DNA of 64,000 nucleotides, taken from Saururus chinensis (taxonomy: Eukaryota > Streptophyta > Magnoliopsida > Piperales > Saururaceae). The DNA is taken from the NCBI GenBank assembly GCA_035235625.1, contig CP141140.1, forward strand, positions 16,574,685-16,638,684, given 5' to 3'. Under the pieces are notes generated by a model that was not told the origin of the DNA, did no database searches, and was given only the letters and a program-made list of their open reading frames with translations. Shown here in pieces: positions 24,276-36,894 of this stretch. Numbering within the stretch: the first letter of the stretch is position 1; each line of letters starts with the position of its first letter. The translations under genes were made by a program, and so were the position numbers.

Positions 24276-27200
24276 ACATCCATGAAACATACTTACAACT
24301 CATACATATCATATGCATTTCAACATGGCATAATTCATTCTCTTACATCATGCAAATAGATCATGATTTAACATCCAAAGCATTGAATCGTACAATCCAA
24401 TCATGCTACTACTCATTCAAAGCATGCAATCATAAAATTATGAGTTCAAAGTTCCCCTACGTCATAATCATGACATTTGATGGCAAGCACATGACAGTGG
24501 CGGCGTCAACGGTGGAGTTAGCGGCCAAAAGCATTGCCAAATCGAGAGAGTTGTTGTCTCGAGGGATTAAGAAGCACCAGAAACAATCACAACCAAATGG
24601 GGTGAACCGGATCAACGCGGTAAAATCTGCGATCCACAGCAACACACTAGGGCGTCCGGGAGAAAGGTCATGCCAACGAGTGGAAGGTGCAGCCAGAAGT
24701 CGCGGTGCACTCACTAAAGGTTAGTCGGAGGCTGAAAAGTACTCGATCGGCAGCAATTCGTCGAAATCGGTCATGGACAACACCCAATGGTGGCGATTTC
24801 ATGTCATCAAGGGCCCACATAAGGGTGGAGGGCATGGGGCGACGCTTGCAGACAGAGGAGAGATGGTGGACGACTCTGGTGTCAACTCCATTCAGTGGCA
24901 GAGCCATCCGATGGTTAGGCAGCACAAATATGGTGCCTAAACCCTAAATCACACACGCGGCCAAAGGGGAGCTGGAGAGGGCTAAACGGAGGTGGCCCAA
25001 GGCCCACAAAACGCCGATAGGGCTAAGGCACTAGCGGTGGCCAATCAAAGTGGCGACATCACCGATCACTACCCACAACCAAAACTAATAGTGCGGGTGG
25101 TTGTGCATCTCGCACGATAGAGGGCATGGGAAAGGTTCATGGTCAAGCAAAGGCCACGAGGGCGTCACTTGCCAAAGCATGTGCAGGTGAACTCGTCCAC
25201 CTTCGGTCAAGGTAGGTCATACAAATTCTTGTCAGAGGCTGTTCGGTACGGATGACATAAAATAGGCAAGAGGGCTCAATGGGCAAACATGCCGGCGAGC
25301 GGAACTAGCAGAGGATGTGGGCCATAGGGAGGAGCACGAGTCATAGGCGACCAAACCGTGCCAAGTAGGAGCGTCTCTAGTTGTTACTTGGCTGGGGCAG
25401 AATCCACGGTGGTCATTCATCCACTGTCGGTGGCGTCAAAAGCCAAACACAGAGGGGCTGACCGGGGAAAAAATGGAACCGGGATGGGCCAGGGCGGCTG
25501 CACCAACTATGTTGGGCCAAGACTAGCCGGCCAGAGGCCTACTAGAGGCTACCCGCCATTGGCCAATTGTGGTTCGTCCGCCTCAAACTGAGAACACAGA
25601 GGGAAATGGCGAATTTGGCTTTGCTAGAGGTGAAAATGACTGGAAAACGGTCCGGGCCAGCAGGGCTGGGCTGAGGCGGCGGTCCTACTGTTGCCAACCC
25701 AAGGTTGGCCGAATGAGGTCAGCCGAGGCTAGCTCTTGCCGGCATGGCCTCAAATTCCAGCACAAATAGAAACAGGGGGGGTGGAAGCATCTTGCTTGAG
25801 GAGAAAGGAAGGGAGGAGGCGGAACCGGGTAGGGAGGGGTGGTCCACAGCCTTCACCGGACCAAGGAGGTTCAGATTGAGTCCGGCCGGGCCATCCAACG
25901 GTGGCCAAAGTTGGCGGGCGAGCTCGACCGAAGGGGGCAGAAAAATAGGGGCAGAGGGGAGAAGAGGCATGTGGCGGTTGAGGAGATGCCCAAGAGGCTG
26001 GGAGGGAAGGCCTCACGCCATCGCCGGCCCAAGGCGGAGTCATGGCTGGTCAGCCAGCCCTTGCCGGCTAACGGCTACGGCGAAAACGCAACTCACAGAC
26101 AGATGGAGGGCTAACCGGGGAGGAGGGCAGCACGGCCATGGGGGCCAGATCGATGGCCCCTTGGAGTCGCATCGCCGAGGCAGAACCGGCGGTGATCGCC
26201 TGGAGTCCCGCTAGTGACCGCCGGTCATCGAAGAACGGGCTGCAGATGGGGGGTCGTCTCTTCCAGATGATTCTGGATCGGGCTTGACTCCTTTTTTTCT
26301 CTCACTTACTCTCTCTTATCCTGTCTCTTATTTTCTCTCTTTTTCGTGCTGGAAGCGCACTTCGAGGCCTGCAGCTGGGGTTAATACAAAAATACAAATA
26401 CGCCGATGCGTCATATTTTCCCGCCGAAAATGATCAGAAAAATCATAGAAAATCATAAAAAAATCAGGGACCTTACAACTAGGATGGGCGGAGCTGAGGA
26501 GGAAGAATGGCTGGCGGAGGTGGGGCGATACCCTGCTGTCATTTGAGCTGATTCAACTAGTTGGGCTAACTGGTAAGGGAGTGACAATGGCCTAATCCAA
26601 CTAGGTGGATGGACTTTGTTGGGAGGAAGGAAATCCAGTGGCCCGAAATTCAACTGGGTACTGTGACAAAAACCAGTTGAATAGAGAAGAACAGAGAGGG
26701 GGAAGAGAAACAACGAGTGAAGGAAGCTGCCGGGGTCAACCATAACTTCCAGCAGGGCAACATTGGGTAGAGAAGGCCTAGCGGGGCTCTGCCAGAGGCA
26801 AAGCTTCCTCCATGGACACTTTTGGGATCGCTTTTGCGAAGAAGATGTCCTCTGAACCGAGGATTTAATTCTGGGTTCGGGTCAATTAAAAAAGTGAAGA
26901 TGGGGCTGAACCGGGTCCGGTTCAAGAGGTTCTAAAGTTCCAAAAAATTTAGAAAAATTACCAATAGACTTGAGAGGTGTTTGAGTGTCTTGCCAAGCTT
27001 CAGGTTGGAGAAAAATCCTAGAGGCTATAAAATGACAATTTTACACTTGTAGCAAAGTCACGGTTCACTTACTCAATTTAGGGGCTCTTGTTCAGGGGCA
27101 TATGAGTTTATTTAAAATTTGGGAAAAATTTTAGTGAGAGTTTAATGTGTACCATAATTATAGACCAAAACACATAGTGAGGAAAAAATATGAGTAAGGG

Positions 27201-28499
27201 GATAAGTAACTAATTTTCCCCTAGGGTTCAGAGTAAAATGTTAGGGTCAGTTCAAGGAGTTCACAACCCCGTCAAACATTAGGAAAATTACCCCGGCTAT
27301 GACATTAAGGAGTACCCTTAAGCTCAATTGCAAACCCATTAGAGTTCAGGAAAATCCTAAATAAAATGATATAAAACCCTTCTGAGCGGACTACCCACAT
27401 TTATGTGAATAGAAGCGCTAGTCAATTAGAGAGTAAAGCCTTGGGAGATGTTAATGACTTCAAATTAATGGAAGGATAGTGAGATGACCTGAATGACCTA
27501 AGGGAGAGTACTATACCCCAGTAGTAGAATTACCCTAATGCCCTTATAGGTAGTCTATCCATTTTCACCGAAATGGACAACCTAGCTAACAAAGAGTTAT
27601 GGTACCCTATAAGGATGCTAACTTGCTTCAAATGAAAGGGGTGTGACGAGTAGGTGACACGAAGACCTTTATAGTTCATAGTGTCACAGGAAATTTAGGG
27701 AAGAACCCTCATTCGTAGAGTTAAGGTAGCGTATTACACGTGTCTGCGACGCATTACAACAATCTACTACAATGGTATATACGTAACTTGTGATACCCCG
27801 TGTTTCGATTACGTCTAACCCAAGAGGGTTAGGGATAATTATGTAATATTACTTAAATTTTAAGGGGTCAAAGTAACGAGAGCAACAAATCAAAGAACAC
27901 GGAAAATGGAAGTTGGGAACAAAAGTTACGACCTCAGGAAGCGTGCCATATGAGCGGGACCTACTTTAAAAGTGTAAGATAACCTACCCATGTGGGGTCT
28001 AGTTTCTAAGGGCTTATCGATACAAGTCCATCAATACCAAGAACGTGTGATTCCGACTTCGGGATAAGAAGTTATCGCGTTTTGAAGTTTGAATTGTATT
28101 TAAATAAAATAATAATAAAATATTAATAAAAGGACAAAATAGATGATGTCATCCAGATTCGGAGTCGGAGCTGCCAAGTTGTGTGATTGTAGCTATCACG
28201 CGACGCAGGTCCTGCGTGATCGCAGGGCGAACGCGCACGTCACATGTGCCGACCTTTTTTGTGGTCCATTCAAAATGCGCCACATGGTGTGAGCGTGTGC
28301 GTGCATATTCTGGCTTCCTCCATATGCTCGCACACCATTTTCTTATAAATTCTCATTCTGATCATTAGGAAGAGTTTGTAGAGTCGTTCTAAGTCCGTTT
28401 TCTTCCATTCAAAGGGCGTTTTTAGCTAATTCGATGATGTTCTATGAAATGGAAGCATCCATTCCTTGAGTTAGCAACCCTATATAGGGGAAATGCCCC

Positions 28500-28905
28500 G
28501 GGGAAAGGGGAGGTTCAATCCACCGCCTACGGGCATGTGAAGGGTTAAAATGTCTCCGGGCAAGGGGAGGTTCTGTTCGCCGCCTACAGGCACGTGAAGG
28601 GTAAAGTGTCTCCGGGCAAGGGGAGGTTCTGTCCACTGCCTACATGCGCAAGAAGTGTAAAGTGTTTCCAGCCGCCACCTACAAGCACGGAAAGTGAGAA
28701 GTATCTCTTGGTAAGGGGAGATTCTGTCCGTCGCCTACAGGCATGTTGTGAGAAAAGTGTTTCGGGCCAAGGGGAGGTTCTGTCCGTAGCCTACGGGCAC
28801 GGAAAGAGAAAAGTGTTCTGGGTCAAGGGGAGGTTATGTTTGTACCCTACAGGCACGGAAAGAGAAAAGTATTCCGAAGTTAGCGGAGGTTCTGCCCGCC
28901 ATCTC
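28500..28905 (+). repeat. 56-bp minisatellite in the LTR of element F
   Basis: Units anchored on GGGGAGGTTCTGTCCG and CCTACAGGCACG start at about 28507, 28564, 28620, 28715, 28771, 28827 and 28883, spaced 56-57 bases except for one gap of 95 that holds a partial unit. A mirror of the motif (AACCTCCCCTTAT) is seen in the opposite-strand solo LTR near 32240-32350. Confidence 0.85.
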
Positions 28906-29680
28906 TGCACCTGAAAAGGAGGACGCCCTGAGGAAACTAGCAACTCCAAACATCACCACTTCCAGAATTGCAGGGGAGTATGCTTTTCTTACCTTCTAAC
29001 TTAATATGATTTATATGCATGCACATCTTATTAGTAATATACTAATTAAGATATATAATTTGCTATGATATGATATATGCTGATATGTTCCTATTCGATC
29101 TACTTTGATATATTCTGTTGTGATCCGAATTACTCTGAAATGCTCTATTGTGATCTGATATACTCCGATCTGATCTGATAAGATCGATATGGTCGAAAAA
29201 AATCTGATATGATCCAACATGCTCTGTAGTGTGTTTTGCTCCACTCTATGATAGAGTAGGATGTGTGATTTTGTTAGTGTTCTGCTCACCTATGTATTTC
29301 ACTGATTTATTAGCTTTCGTTTGACTCTGATGATATATAAGATTGTCATCTAATTCTGAATGATTATTTGGATATAAGGATATACGTATTTTAACATATA
29401 TGATTTTGTGATGCCTGATGCATGTATTAGCCGTTAGGTAGAACTATGTTTGGATCCGTTCGTATTGGTATAATATCATTAATATTATCCAATAAGAACA
29501 TAGGCAACCAACATTAAGGCAACATTGGCCCGATCAAAATTAGTTATAAAATTAGGTTTGTTTTTATCTACACGCAACAGAATGTTATAGCTTTGTAGTG
29601 CTTAGAAGAATGTTATGACTCTCGCACTCAAAGTTTACAGTTCTTGGTTGGGTCGGGTTTCCGGGTCGAGGTGTTACAAA

Positions 29681-29692
29681 TGGTATCAAAGC
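29681..29692 (+). other. Primer-binding site (initiator tRNA-Met type)
   Basis: TGGTATCAAAGC lies two bases after the LTR end TTACA. It differs by one base from TGGTATCAGAGC, the standard plant retrotransposon site complementary to the 3' end of initiator tRNA-Met. Confidence 0.8.
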
Positions 29693-31142
29693 TTTGCTCT
29701 GTCTACGACAACAAAATAGTTTAAAATATTTTGAAGTTTCGTTCTGCTGAGGATCGATTTGATCTAAAGTTTTATTTCGATAAGTGTTGTCTTGGAGTTA
29801 ATATAAACTCCGATTATGTTTTTGTCATTCCGCATGTGTGTCATTGGATTTAATAAAAATTCTGATTGTGAATGTCGATTTTGCATATGTGAGATCAGAA
29901 GTAAGGAAAATTCCAATGATGAAACCTCCATTCTCTATGAGTGGTATCGGATTTAATACTGACTCCGATTTTGTTTTCTATTTTGTACGTGTGATATCAG
30001 ATTTGAGGACTCCAATTTTTGAATTTTATGTTCTGCATGTGTTATATCGGATTTAAGGTAAACTCTAATATAAGCCAACGACGGTTTGGGTTTTGGCTTG
30101 CGAGGTCTTTACCGTGGGTATCCAGCTGGTCTTCATAGGACCATAGAGTGCATACAAAAAGTGGAGTTGCATAAGCATCGTGGAAGGCTTGTGTTTCTCA
30201 CCAACTATGTTCGTGAGCACAGCTATGATTCACTTCTCTAGATTCGTGGCAGCCTATTGACATATATTTATTAAGCAGTCTACTCTTATGTTGGAGTTCT
30301 ATATTTGGGGATTTCTTCGAAAGTCGAGTTATCTCTAAGTGAACACATATTTATGTTATAGTAAACCTAGAGTTGGGTCAAAACAATAAAGGATGATTAG
30401 TATCATGTATATGATGTATATGTCTGTCCAAGGGATTAAACATGGGTATTAATTATTGAACAAGGGTTGTGAGATAATTAATGACATTATTTGCTATTGG
30501 TTGTTAATTAGCACAAGTGGAATAATAAAAAGACTTATATAAAATATATGTTGATTGAAAATACTTAAGCATTTCATGTTTGGTGCTATGGTTATTGAGA
30601 TATTATAGTTTATAGGAAGAACTACGTTTAGATCCGATCTCGTTGGAAATATTAAAGATGTTTTCTGATGAGTACATAAGCAACTAATATCGGGTGATGT
30701 TGGCCCGATCAAAAAAATAATAATAAAACTTTTTGTTCTTTCATAAACTTTTCTATTGAGGGTGGAGAGGTTTTGTTGTTGTTTAGTTGCAGGTTCTCCA
30801 GGCGAGGACAAGTAAAACCAAGATTGACGAGCATGAGATGTAGTTCTTCATTTTTGCAATTCTGGTAAATAATTATATCTTTAGTGTGGAGGTAACTTAG
30901 TTATTTATTTTCAGACTGATGACAGACTTGTACTTAGATAGATAGGCTATTCTTTATGAAATTTTGAGACGAGTAATAATATCATATGATTTGATATTCG
31001 TATTTGTGAACCGCAGTTATCATGACCTAGATATTTAATCGAATGATTTATTTTGCATTTACGAAGAAAAAAAATTCTCGTGACTTACCATTTATGCATT
31101 TTAAAAAGGCTTTCAAAATTCCAGGTTGTGACAAAAGGGATG

Positions 31143-33225
31143 TGTAGCACCCCAACTTTTTTAAATTAAATTAAAGGTCAGAGTGCCGCCAATTCGTAAT
31201 TAAAAGTAAACCAAGATCAACTGTGCATAGAAGAGTAACTATTCATTAATTTACGTAATTACAAAAGTTTACAAAATATAAGAGGGCTTAACATGCCATA
31301 ACAAAATCAAAACTGCGCATGTCTAAAATTAATACATAACAAAATTACGTGATAAAGTAAATAAAAAACATAGATATTTTGAAGTTCTACAAGAAATCTT
31401 CATTAACATCAACTCCACCGTTCGGACTTGCAACATTTAGGGGTGGGTGAGTATAATTATACTCAGTAGATAAAGTTAAATTCTATTAGCATGCTAAAAC
31501 ATAAAGCATAAATAAAGATACAAAAAATATTATCATAATAATTCATATTTAAAAGTTGACTCAAATTAATATTATCGACTAATAGAATTCGGCAAACTCA
31601 GATAAATCGTTTGTAATAAATAATTCAAAATTGGATAAATCATCATTTACAGAATGCCAATGATACTGGAGTGACATACACCCATGTTCGTGGGTCAACG
31701 AGATTAGAATGAAGATGATCTTTCCATAACATCCAACTTCATGGGCGCGCCATATGCCTTAATATGCGGTACCTAGGAGTCATAACTCCGATAGCTTTTG
31801 GGCTTTATACCAAGTAGCTACCATTTAAAACTGATCATAGTTTTTGGGTTTTATACCAAATAACTACCCTTCAAATCCGGTCATAATCATTCGTCAATGT
31901 AATTCAAATAATAAATATATCATAAAGTACATATCATGAGAAAATCCGTCTTAGAGGTGTAGATGCGCTATTATCTTAGCATTCGCCCAACCTCTAATAA
32001 ATATCATCCTTTTTCAAAATAATATTTTATTTAAGAGACAAATAAATTACGAAATATAACGCCTAGTCATAGTATGAAATTAGAGCTTAAAACCACTTAC
32101 ACTTTAAAATCATACAATCTAGTCATAGCACAAAATTAGAAGTTAAAGCGACCTACACTTCGTTCTTGAAATTGACCAGAATAATGGTCGGCGGTCAGAT
32201 CCTTGTCATGTTCATGGACTTAGGAGCGACGACGAAACCTCCCCTCGTGCTGAGATAGTCTATTCGTCCATCTCAAGTAAGGTGGGCATAACCTCCCCTT
32301 ATGCTAGAATAAATTCTTCTTCCCAGCCCGAAAGCAGTGGACGGAGCCTCCCTTTACCCTAGGTCCCCCCCCCCCCCACCTTTAGAGTAGCTAACTTAAA
32401 AAACGGACCCCTCTATGACATAGAGCACCATCAAATTAGCTTGGAACGACTTTTGAATAGAAGAAATCGAATGAGAAACAACTTAGAAACGGGGGACAAA
32501 AGTTTAGAAACATGTTAAGGTAAGACGAGACGAGGAGAGCAAAATGAGTGAAAGAAAAGCTAACACCCCCTTCCCATTTATACAAAACTGAAATTGTTAA
32601 ATGTGTGCCATGTGGCATGCATCTGACGGTAGAAAAATCGACATGCGTAATCAATGACACATGCCAGCGCGTGCATCATTACTGATGTACGCGGAAATGT
32701 CCTGCATTGTGCAGGTCATAGCCTGCAACACTGCAGGCCATGGTTATAGTTGGCTTGCAAAGAATGTGCACATTCTTGTAGGCCCTGCATCAAGCTTGCT
32801 AACGCCCGACGCCATTTTTTTATTTATTTTAAATTTCGTTTTTTTATATAAAACAAAATTTAAATATTCAAATGGGCGTAAGTCCTTATCCCGAATGCAT
32901 AATTTTGCATTCTTGGTACCGTTGGATTCGTATCGATGAGCCCTACGAAAGAAGACCACACAACAACATTTTTCTCACTAAATTAAAGTGGGTCCTACTG
33001 ATGACACGCTTCTCGAGGCCATAACCTACTATCCTGGTGCCCGATTGACATGTTCTTGGGCTTGATACATTTGTCTCTACGAGCCTTATCAAATATCATA
33101 AGGCTCCTCCGAATGAATCAAGTTCAAAGCGGTGCAATTTTATGAAAATTCGTTATTAGGCCTAAAACTCGCCAATAAGCCCCAACTGTTCGATTTTCAA
33201 CATATTGACATTCCAGGGCATTACA
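31143..33225 (-). mobile_element. 2.1-kb solo LTR (family B), TSD GGATG
   Basis: TGTAGCACCCC to GGGCATTACA with a perfect 5-bp duplication GGATG (31138-31142 and 33226-33230). It has no internal domain. Read on the minus strand it matches family B: near 32905-33000 the GGTACCGTTGGATTCGTATC segment is shared with 45745-45840 of the other solo LTR. Its left TSD shares base 31138 with the TSD of the family A unit ending at 31133, so the two inserted almost into the same spot. A C13 homopolymer occurs near 32367. Confidence 0.9.
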
Positions 33226-33230
33226 GGATG

Positions 33231-34149
33231 ATTCCTTCCTTTCCTTGGGTGGCCTTATGCTCCCAAGATTGGGAGCAAGCTCACACCAAATTGGCCCCAT
33301 AGTGGGCCGCTTATTTCCCTCTGCATAGCCCAAATGTAAATCCAAAAAATGGGGGGAAATCGAAAATTTTACTACATAAATACCTTAAATTCCCCATATA
33401 TTACAAAAATAATACCCACTCAAATAAATCTACCCAATAAAACCCCCATTAGATTTTGATTGGATAGAACATGGGAGGTTTTGTTGGGTGTACATCCCTA
33501 TTGCTTAAAGGGGGCAAATTAATTTGGTATATATCATTGAAGGAGATATTGACAATGATGGTATTTTGCTAGAGGGACTCACTTGAGTCTAACTATTTGT
33601 GGCCCAATACCATGTGTCTCACTGGAAGGTCAGCGAATGCCATGCTCACTTCTTTCTAAGGCAAGGTAAAGGGTGGATGCGGAGCTCACCCTTCTTTATT
33701 ACTCTCATTACTTATGCTTATCCCGCTAAATTAGTGTACAATAGAACTTTCAAATTCCGACTATTTAACCTATGTTTCATACCATTAATCCCTATTTGGC
33801 CCATCCTATCAAGGGAGGACACATGATTTTTAGTGAAGGGGGTCATAACATAAGAAGTTTAATATTTTTTTCTTCTTATTAAAAACTAGGTTAACAATTA
33901 AGATCTATTGAAGCACAATATCTAGAAAATTATATTAAAACACAAGTAATAATGATAACAACTAAAAAAAGGTGTTTAATATGTGTTAAATGCATACCCA
34001 TTTGCCATATTGTTCACTTCGTCCACAATAATTTCCTTATTTCATTGTTAAGAAAGTAAATGTTTCATGTTTTAAGAAGACAAATATTAGTCATAAGACA
34101 ATTTTTAAATGACTCATCTGAATAACAAATAAAACATTATTACCATTGA
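33231..34149. other. Non-coding DNA right of the first nest
   Basis: AT-rich DNA that continues the original host sequence interrupted at 19973. No gene, transposon end or RNA was recognised. Confidence 0.45.
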
Positions 34150-35041
34150 GATGACAGTTGTCCTTGACAAGGTTTCAATATATGTGATTAAGCAAGTACT
34201 CGTCAGCCCATCTCTCATTTGATTCTAAGCCTATTCTTCGTAATATTCATTGCATGAAATTGCTCTTTTAACTATAGCAATTGCAATTAGAAGTGTTAAT
34301 GCCAACCTTATTAGCAAATAAACCAAAGAAAATTATAAGTTTTTTTTCTTCTCCACTATTTTCTTTGCAAACTTAGAAATCCCAATTAAGTGTGTGAACT
34401 CATTATCAGATTGCATATCCTCAATATAAATATCCAATTGATCATCAAGGGTTGAGATATTCATTGTAAAGAATTCAAGTAGATAACTTTTAGCAAGGCA
34501 AAGTAATTTTTATTTATCATAAGCTGAGAAAGAATCTCTTGCACCATAACATGCTATACAAAGAAGTAACTCTCTTCTTTTATGTGAAACAAGTAGTAAG
34601 CTCTTAGAGTTGCATATCATTAATAGTGTAGAATAAACCGGCACGATAATAATATAGGTTTATAATTTGTTGTCCAAATCAAGATCATGTTTGTTACAAA
34701 ATATACAAATTTGGGTCATGATAGTCTCATCCATCGTCTCTTAGTTCTTGTAGTGTTCCCTTAAATGACTTAACCAAAGTCATTGCATTCGCAAAATCTT
34801 TGTACTTCTCTTGCAATTCTTTTAATAGATCATCGGTAACCCTCAAAATCTTCTTCATAATATGCATATTAAAAGCAAATTCAAAAGAGAGCGTAAGAAC
34901 AATTAGAATTTGCATTGGAGTACGTAACCCAATAGCGGCTTTAAGATCATCTAAATTCACTCTTGAAACATGTATTTTATATTTTTTTAATTTGATTCTT
35001 ATCACCACTAGCTGTTGATGATGCAAAATGATGGCACTCAA
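34150..35041 (-). pseudogene. Decayed hAT/ZMYM1-like transposase (C-terminal part)
   Basis: On the minus strand a broken frame reads like the C-terminal half of plant TTF/ZMYM1-type hAT transposases. It includes a segment like DFANAMTLVKSFKGTLQELRDDG (34727-34800), then LLCIACYGARDSFSAYDK and LAKSYLLEFFTMNISTLDDQL, and finally the dimerisation-region pattern LVYLLIRLALTL with the remains of the A-x-V-x-R-x-FS motif. Several stop codons interrupt it, for example after SAYDK and after EKKKNL. There is no N-terminal zinc finger. It is a fossil, perhaps of a source for one of the hAT families here, but no terminal repeats were found around it. Confidence 0.7.
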
Positions 35042-35431
35042 ACTTTCTTTTTGAGAAACATATCTATTATTTAAGGCAATGTGCTATGAAAGCTTGTTAA
35101 TAAATTCAAATAACAACTTTGAATAAAATATGATAAGATAAGATAAAACACATGAATCACATTAAAGATGAAATATGTCACACCCTATCACATTTTATTC
35201 AAACCCAAACCCAGCCAAATACATGACAAATGTGTGATGAGTTAACTACTAACCGAAAACCTAGGATATATCAAAGACACAACACTCCACTTCTTGCAAA
35301 ACCAATTAATGGAAGATAAAATAAATTAATTAAAATCTCTTAAGTCATTCACATACCCACATAAGTGTCATAAAAATATAATGTCTTAAGCCTCAAAAGG
35401 TAACAAACATGTAATGTATCATAGTTATGTC

Positions 35432-36000
35432 ATAAGGTGCCTCTCTCTCTCCTCTTTCTCTCTCTTCTCTCTCTCTCTCTTCTCTCTCTCTCTGCACTAT
35501 CTCTTTCCTCTCTATCTATTCACTCCCTCTCCTTTCTCTTTCAGCTATCTCTATTCTTCTCTCTCTCCTGTCTCTCTCTATTCACTCTCTCCTCTTTGTC
35601 TCTCTATTCACTCTCTCTTAGGTATCTCTCTTCTTCTCTATCTCCTCTCTTCTTTCTCTTTCTCTCTCCCTATCTCTCTCTCATGCGCGTGAGTGTGAGC
35701 CCAAACTCTGAGGAGTGGGGAGAAAGTAGAAAATTTTAATTTAATTTTTTTCTTATATATATTATATATATATATATTAAAATAATAAAATTTAAATAAA
35801 ATATAATGTATTTGTGAATGACGAAATTAATATATTTTTTTTTAATTTTATATTTTGTCCTTTAGAAGAGAGAAAAGAGAAGAGAGAGAAAAAAGAGAGA
35901 GAAGAAGATAGCTGAAAGTGAGTGAAGAGAGAGAGAGAGGATAGAGAGTGGGGAGAGAGAGTGAATAAAGAGAGAGTGCAGAGAGAGAGAAGAGAGAATA
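35432..36000. repeat. Inverted pair of CT-rich and GA-rich microsatellite tracts
   Basis: About 250 bases of (TC)n-rich sequence at 35432-35690 are followed, after an AT-rich spacer of about 180 bases, by about 130 bases of (GA)n-rich sequence at 35866-36000. The two tracts are complementary in composition and could fold back. Open frames rich in Ser and Leu across the CT tract are artefacts. Confidence 0.8.
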
Positions 36001-36059
36001 AAAATTAATTTATTATTGATTTTGTCCTTTTGAAAGATAAAATTAGTATAAGTGTATTG

Positions 36060-36210
36060 ATTTCATCTTTTTAAAGAACAAATTTTTTTTAAAAAACTAC
36101 ACGCGCACTAGCCCTAGCTAGCACCTGCGTGCCGAAATGAAATACTATATTAATAAATATTTTTCCAATTATTTTAGTAAATATTTTTTATAATATTATT
36201 TATATAATTC
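36060..36210. mobile_element. Decayed end of a MULE related to 42467-50822
   Basis: The order of motifs, TTTTTAAAAAAC, a GCGC/CTAGC-rich block (CACTAGCCCTAGCTAGCACC), AATATTTTTCC and a terminal ATAATTCCCCC, parallels the right TIR of the Pack-MULE at 50640-50822. The partner end was not found, so the extent is unknown. Confidence 0.4.
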
Positions 36211-36894
36211 CCCCCATAAAACACGTCCGATCATTGTTATTCCAAAATAAAATATGGCCACAGCTGTTGTCATTATTTTTTCTAGAAACGGTTGGCCGTA
36301 TGGCCCACACTTTGTCTTATGTCCGTAATTGGATGATCTAAGGCCCATCTTTATTTTATATAATTTTGAAAAGGCATACTAGTACACATATGACAAAGTA
36401 AGAAGACAAAACTATCTTTGGGTGTCAATTAATCTATAATGAATATATATGCACCTCAATAAACCCCTCATTACCCAATAACCCCATAAACCCCCTCATG
36501 TATTTATGAGTAAATCGAGGTACTCAGGGGGTTAGTGGGGTTCATATAGACTCATTCATTAATCTAACGACGACAGGTATCATACTTTTGAAGGGGACAA
36601 CTACTTTTTTATACAGGGTCAATTAATAACCCATCGCACATAAAAATATTCAATCGTAGATTCGTCTTTGTTATCCTCGAGTCTTGAATCTTATTTTTTT
36701 ATTGTTTAAGTTATATTAAATTTAATTTATAACATTATATTTTGTACTCATAAATTTAGATTTATATATTCTTAGCATTATTATAATATTTTTATTAGCT
36801 TTATCAAATAAGATTCACATGATCATATTTTTTTTTAATTTTTTTATAGTCCTCATATATATATAGTATATTTTTTAATAATATTTTTTATGTA
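36211..36894. other. AT-rich intergenic DNA with a short MITE relative
   Basis: Around 36440-36565 lies a diverged relative of the MITE at 51669-51769, sharing AATAACCCCATAAACCCCC and TTTATGAGTAAA. The rest is AT-rich with no recognised feature. Confidence 0.45.

Larger units (their letters stand above)
21692..26477 (-). mobile_element. 4.8-kb solo LTR (element E), probably Ty3/gypsy chromovirus type
   Basis: The plus strand runs TGTAACGCCTGAG... to ...GGACCTTACA, with inverted TGTAA/TTACA ends and 5-bp flanks GCTAG (21687-21691) and ACTAG (26478-26482), 4 of 5 matching. It has no gag or pol frame, so it is a solo LTR despite its length. Read on the minus strand it starts TGTAAGGTCCCTGATTTT and has an ACTTACTGAGT-type motif near the 3' end, as in the other long LTRs here. 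It contains three minisatellite tracts and a GC-rich segment (24500-26250) with chance open frames. Confidence 0.75.
27789..30390 (+). mobile_element. Truncated LTR retrotransposon (element F, family B): 5' LTR, PBS, leader
   Basis: The 5' LTR is 27789-29678, TGTGATACCCCG to GAGGTGTTACA. A tRNA-Met-type primer-binding site follows at 29681 and then about 700 bases of non-coding leader. There is no gag, pol or 3' LTR. The LTR start matches the reverse complement of the right ends of the solo LTRs at 31143-33225 and 43754-46027 (TGTAAYRCCCYG), which therefore belong to the same family in opposite orientation. The right limit is approximate: family A sequence resumes near 30395. Confidence 0.7.
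19973..31133 (+). mobile_element. Interrupted LTR (family A) with TSD AAAGG, host of nested insertions
   Basis: The unit starts TGTAACGTTCAAG and ends GGTTGTGACA, flanked by perfect 5-bp duplications AAAGG (19968-19972 and 31134-31138). Its non-nested parts (19973-20890, 26483-27788, about 30395-31133) align along their length with the 5' LTR at 42617-48429, so it is best read as a solo LTR of the same family, originally about 3.5 kb. It was later split by a minus-strand solo LTR (21692-26477), a truncated element (27789 to about 30390) and an 801-bp tandem duplication. About 0.75 kb present in the other copy (roughly 46935-47680) is missing here beside the truncated element. Confidence 0.85.

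Noticed and set aside
24350-26250. Several open frames in a GC-rich block of element E
   Set aside because: Frames overlap on both strands, lack any domain and sit within an LTR; GC content alone explains them.
28500-28905. 56-bp repeats resembling a CRISPR or a repetitive coding gene
   Set aside because: Uniform tandem units inside an LTR without spacers; the 106-codon open frame follows from the repeat length.
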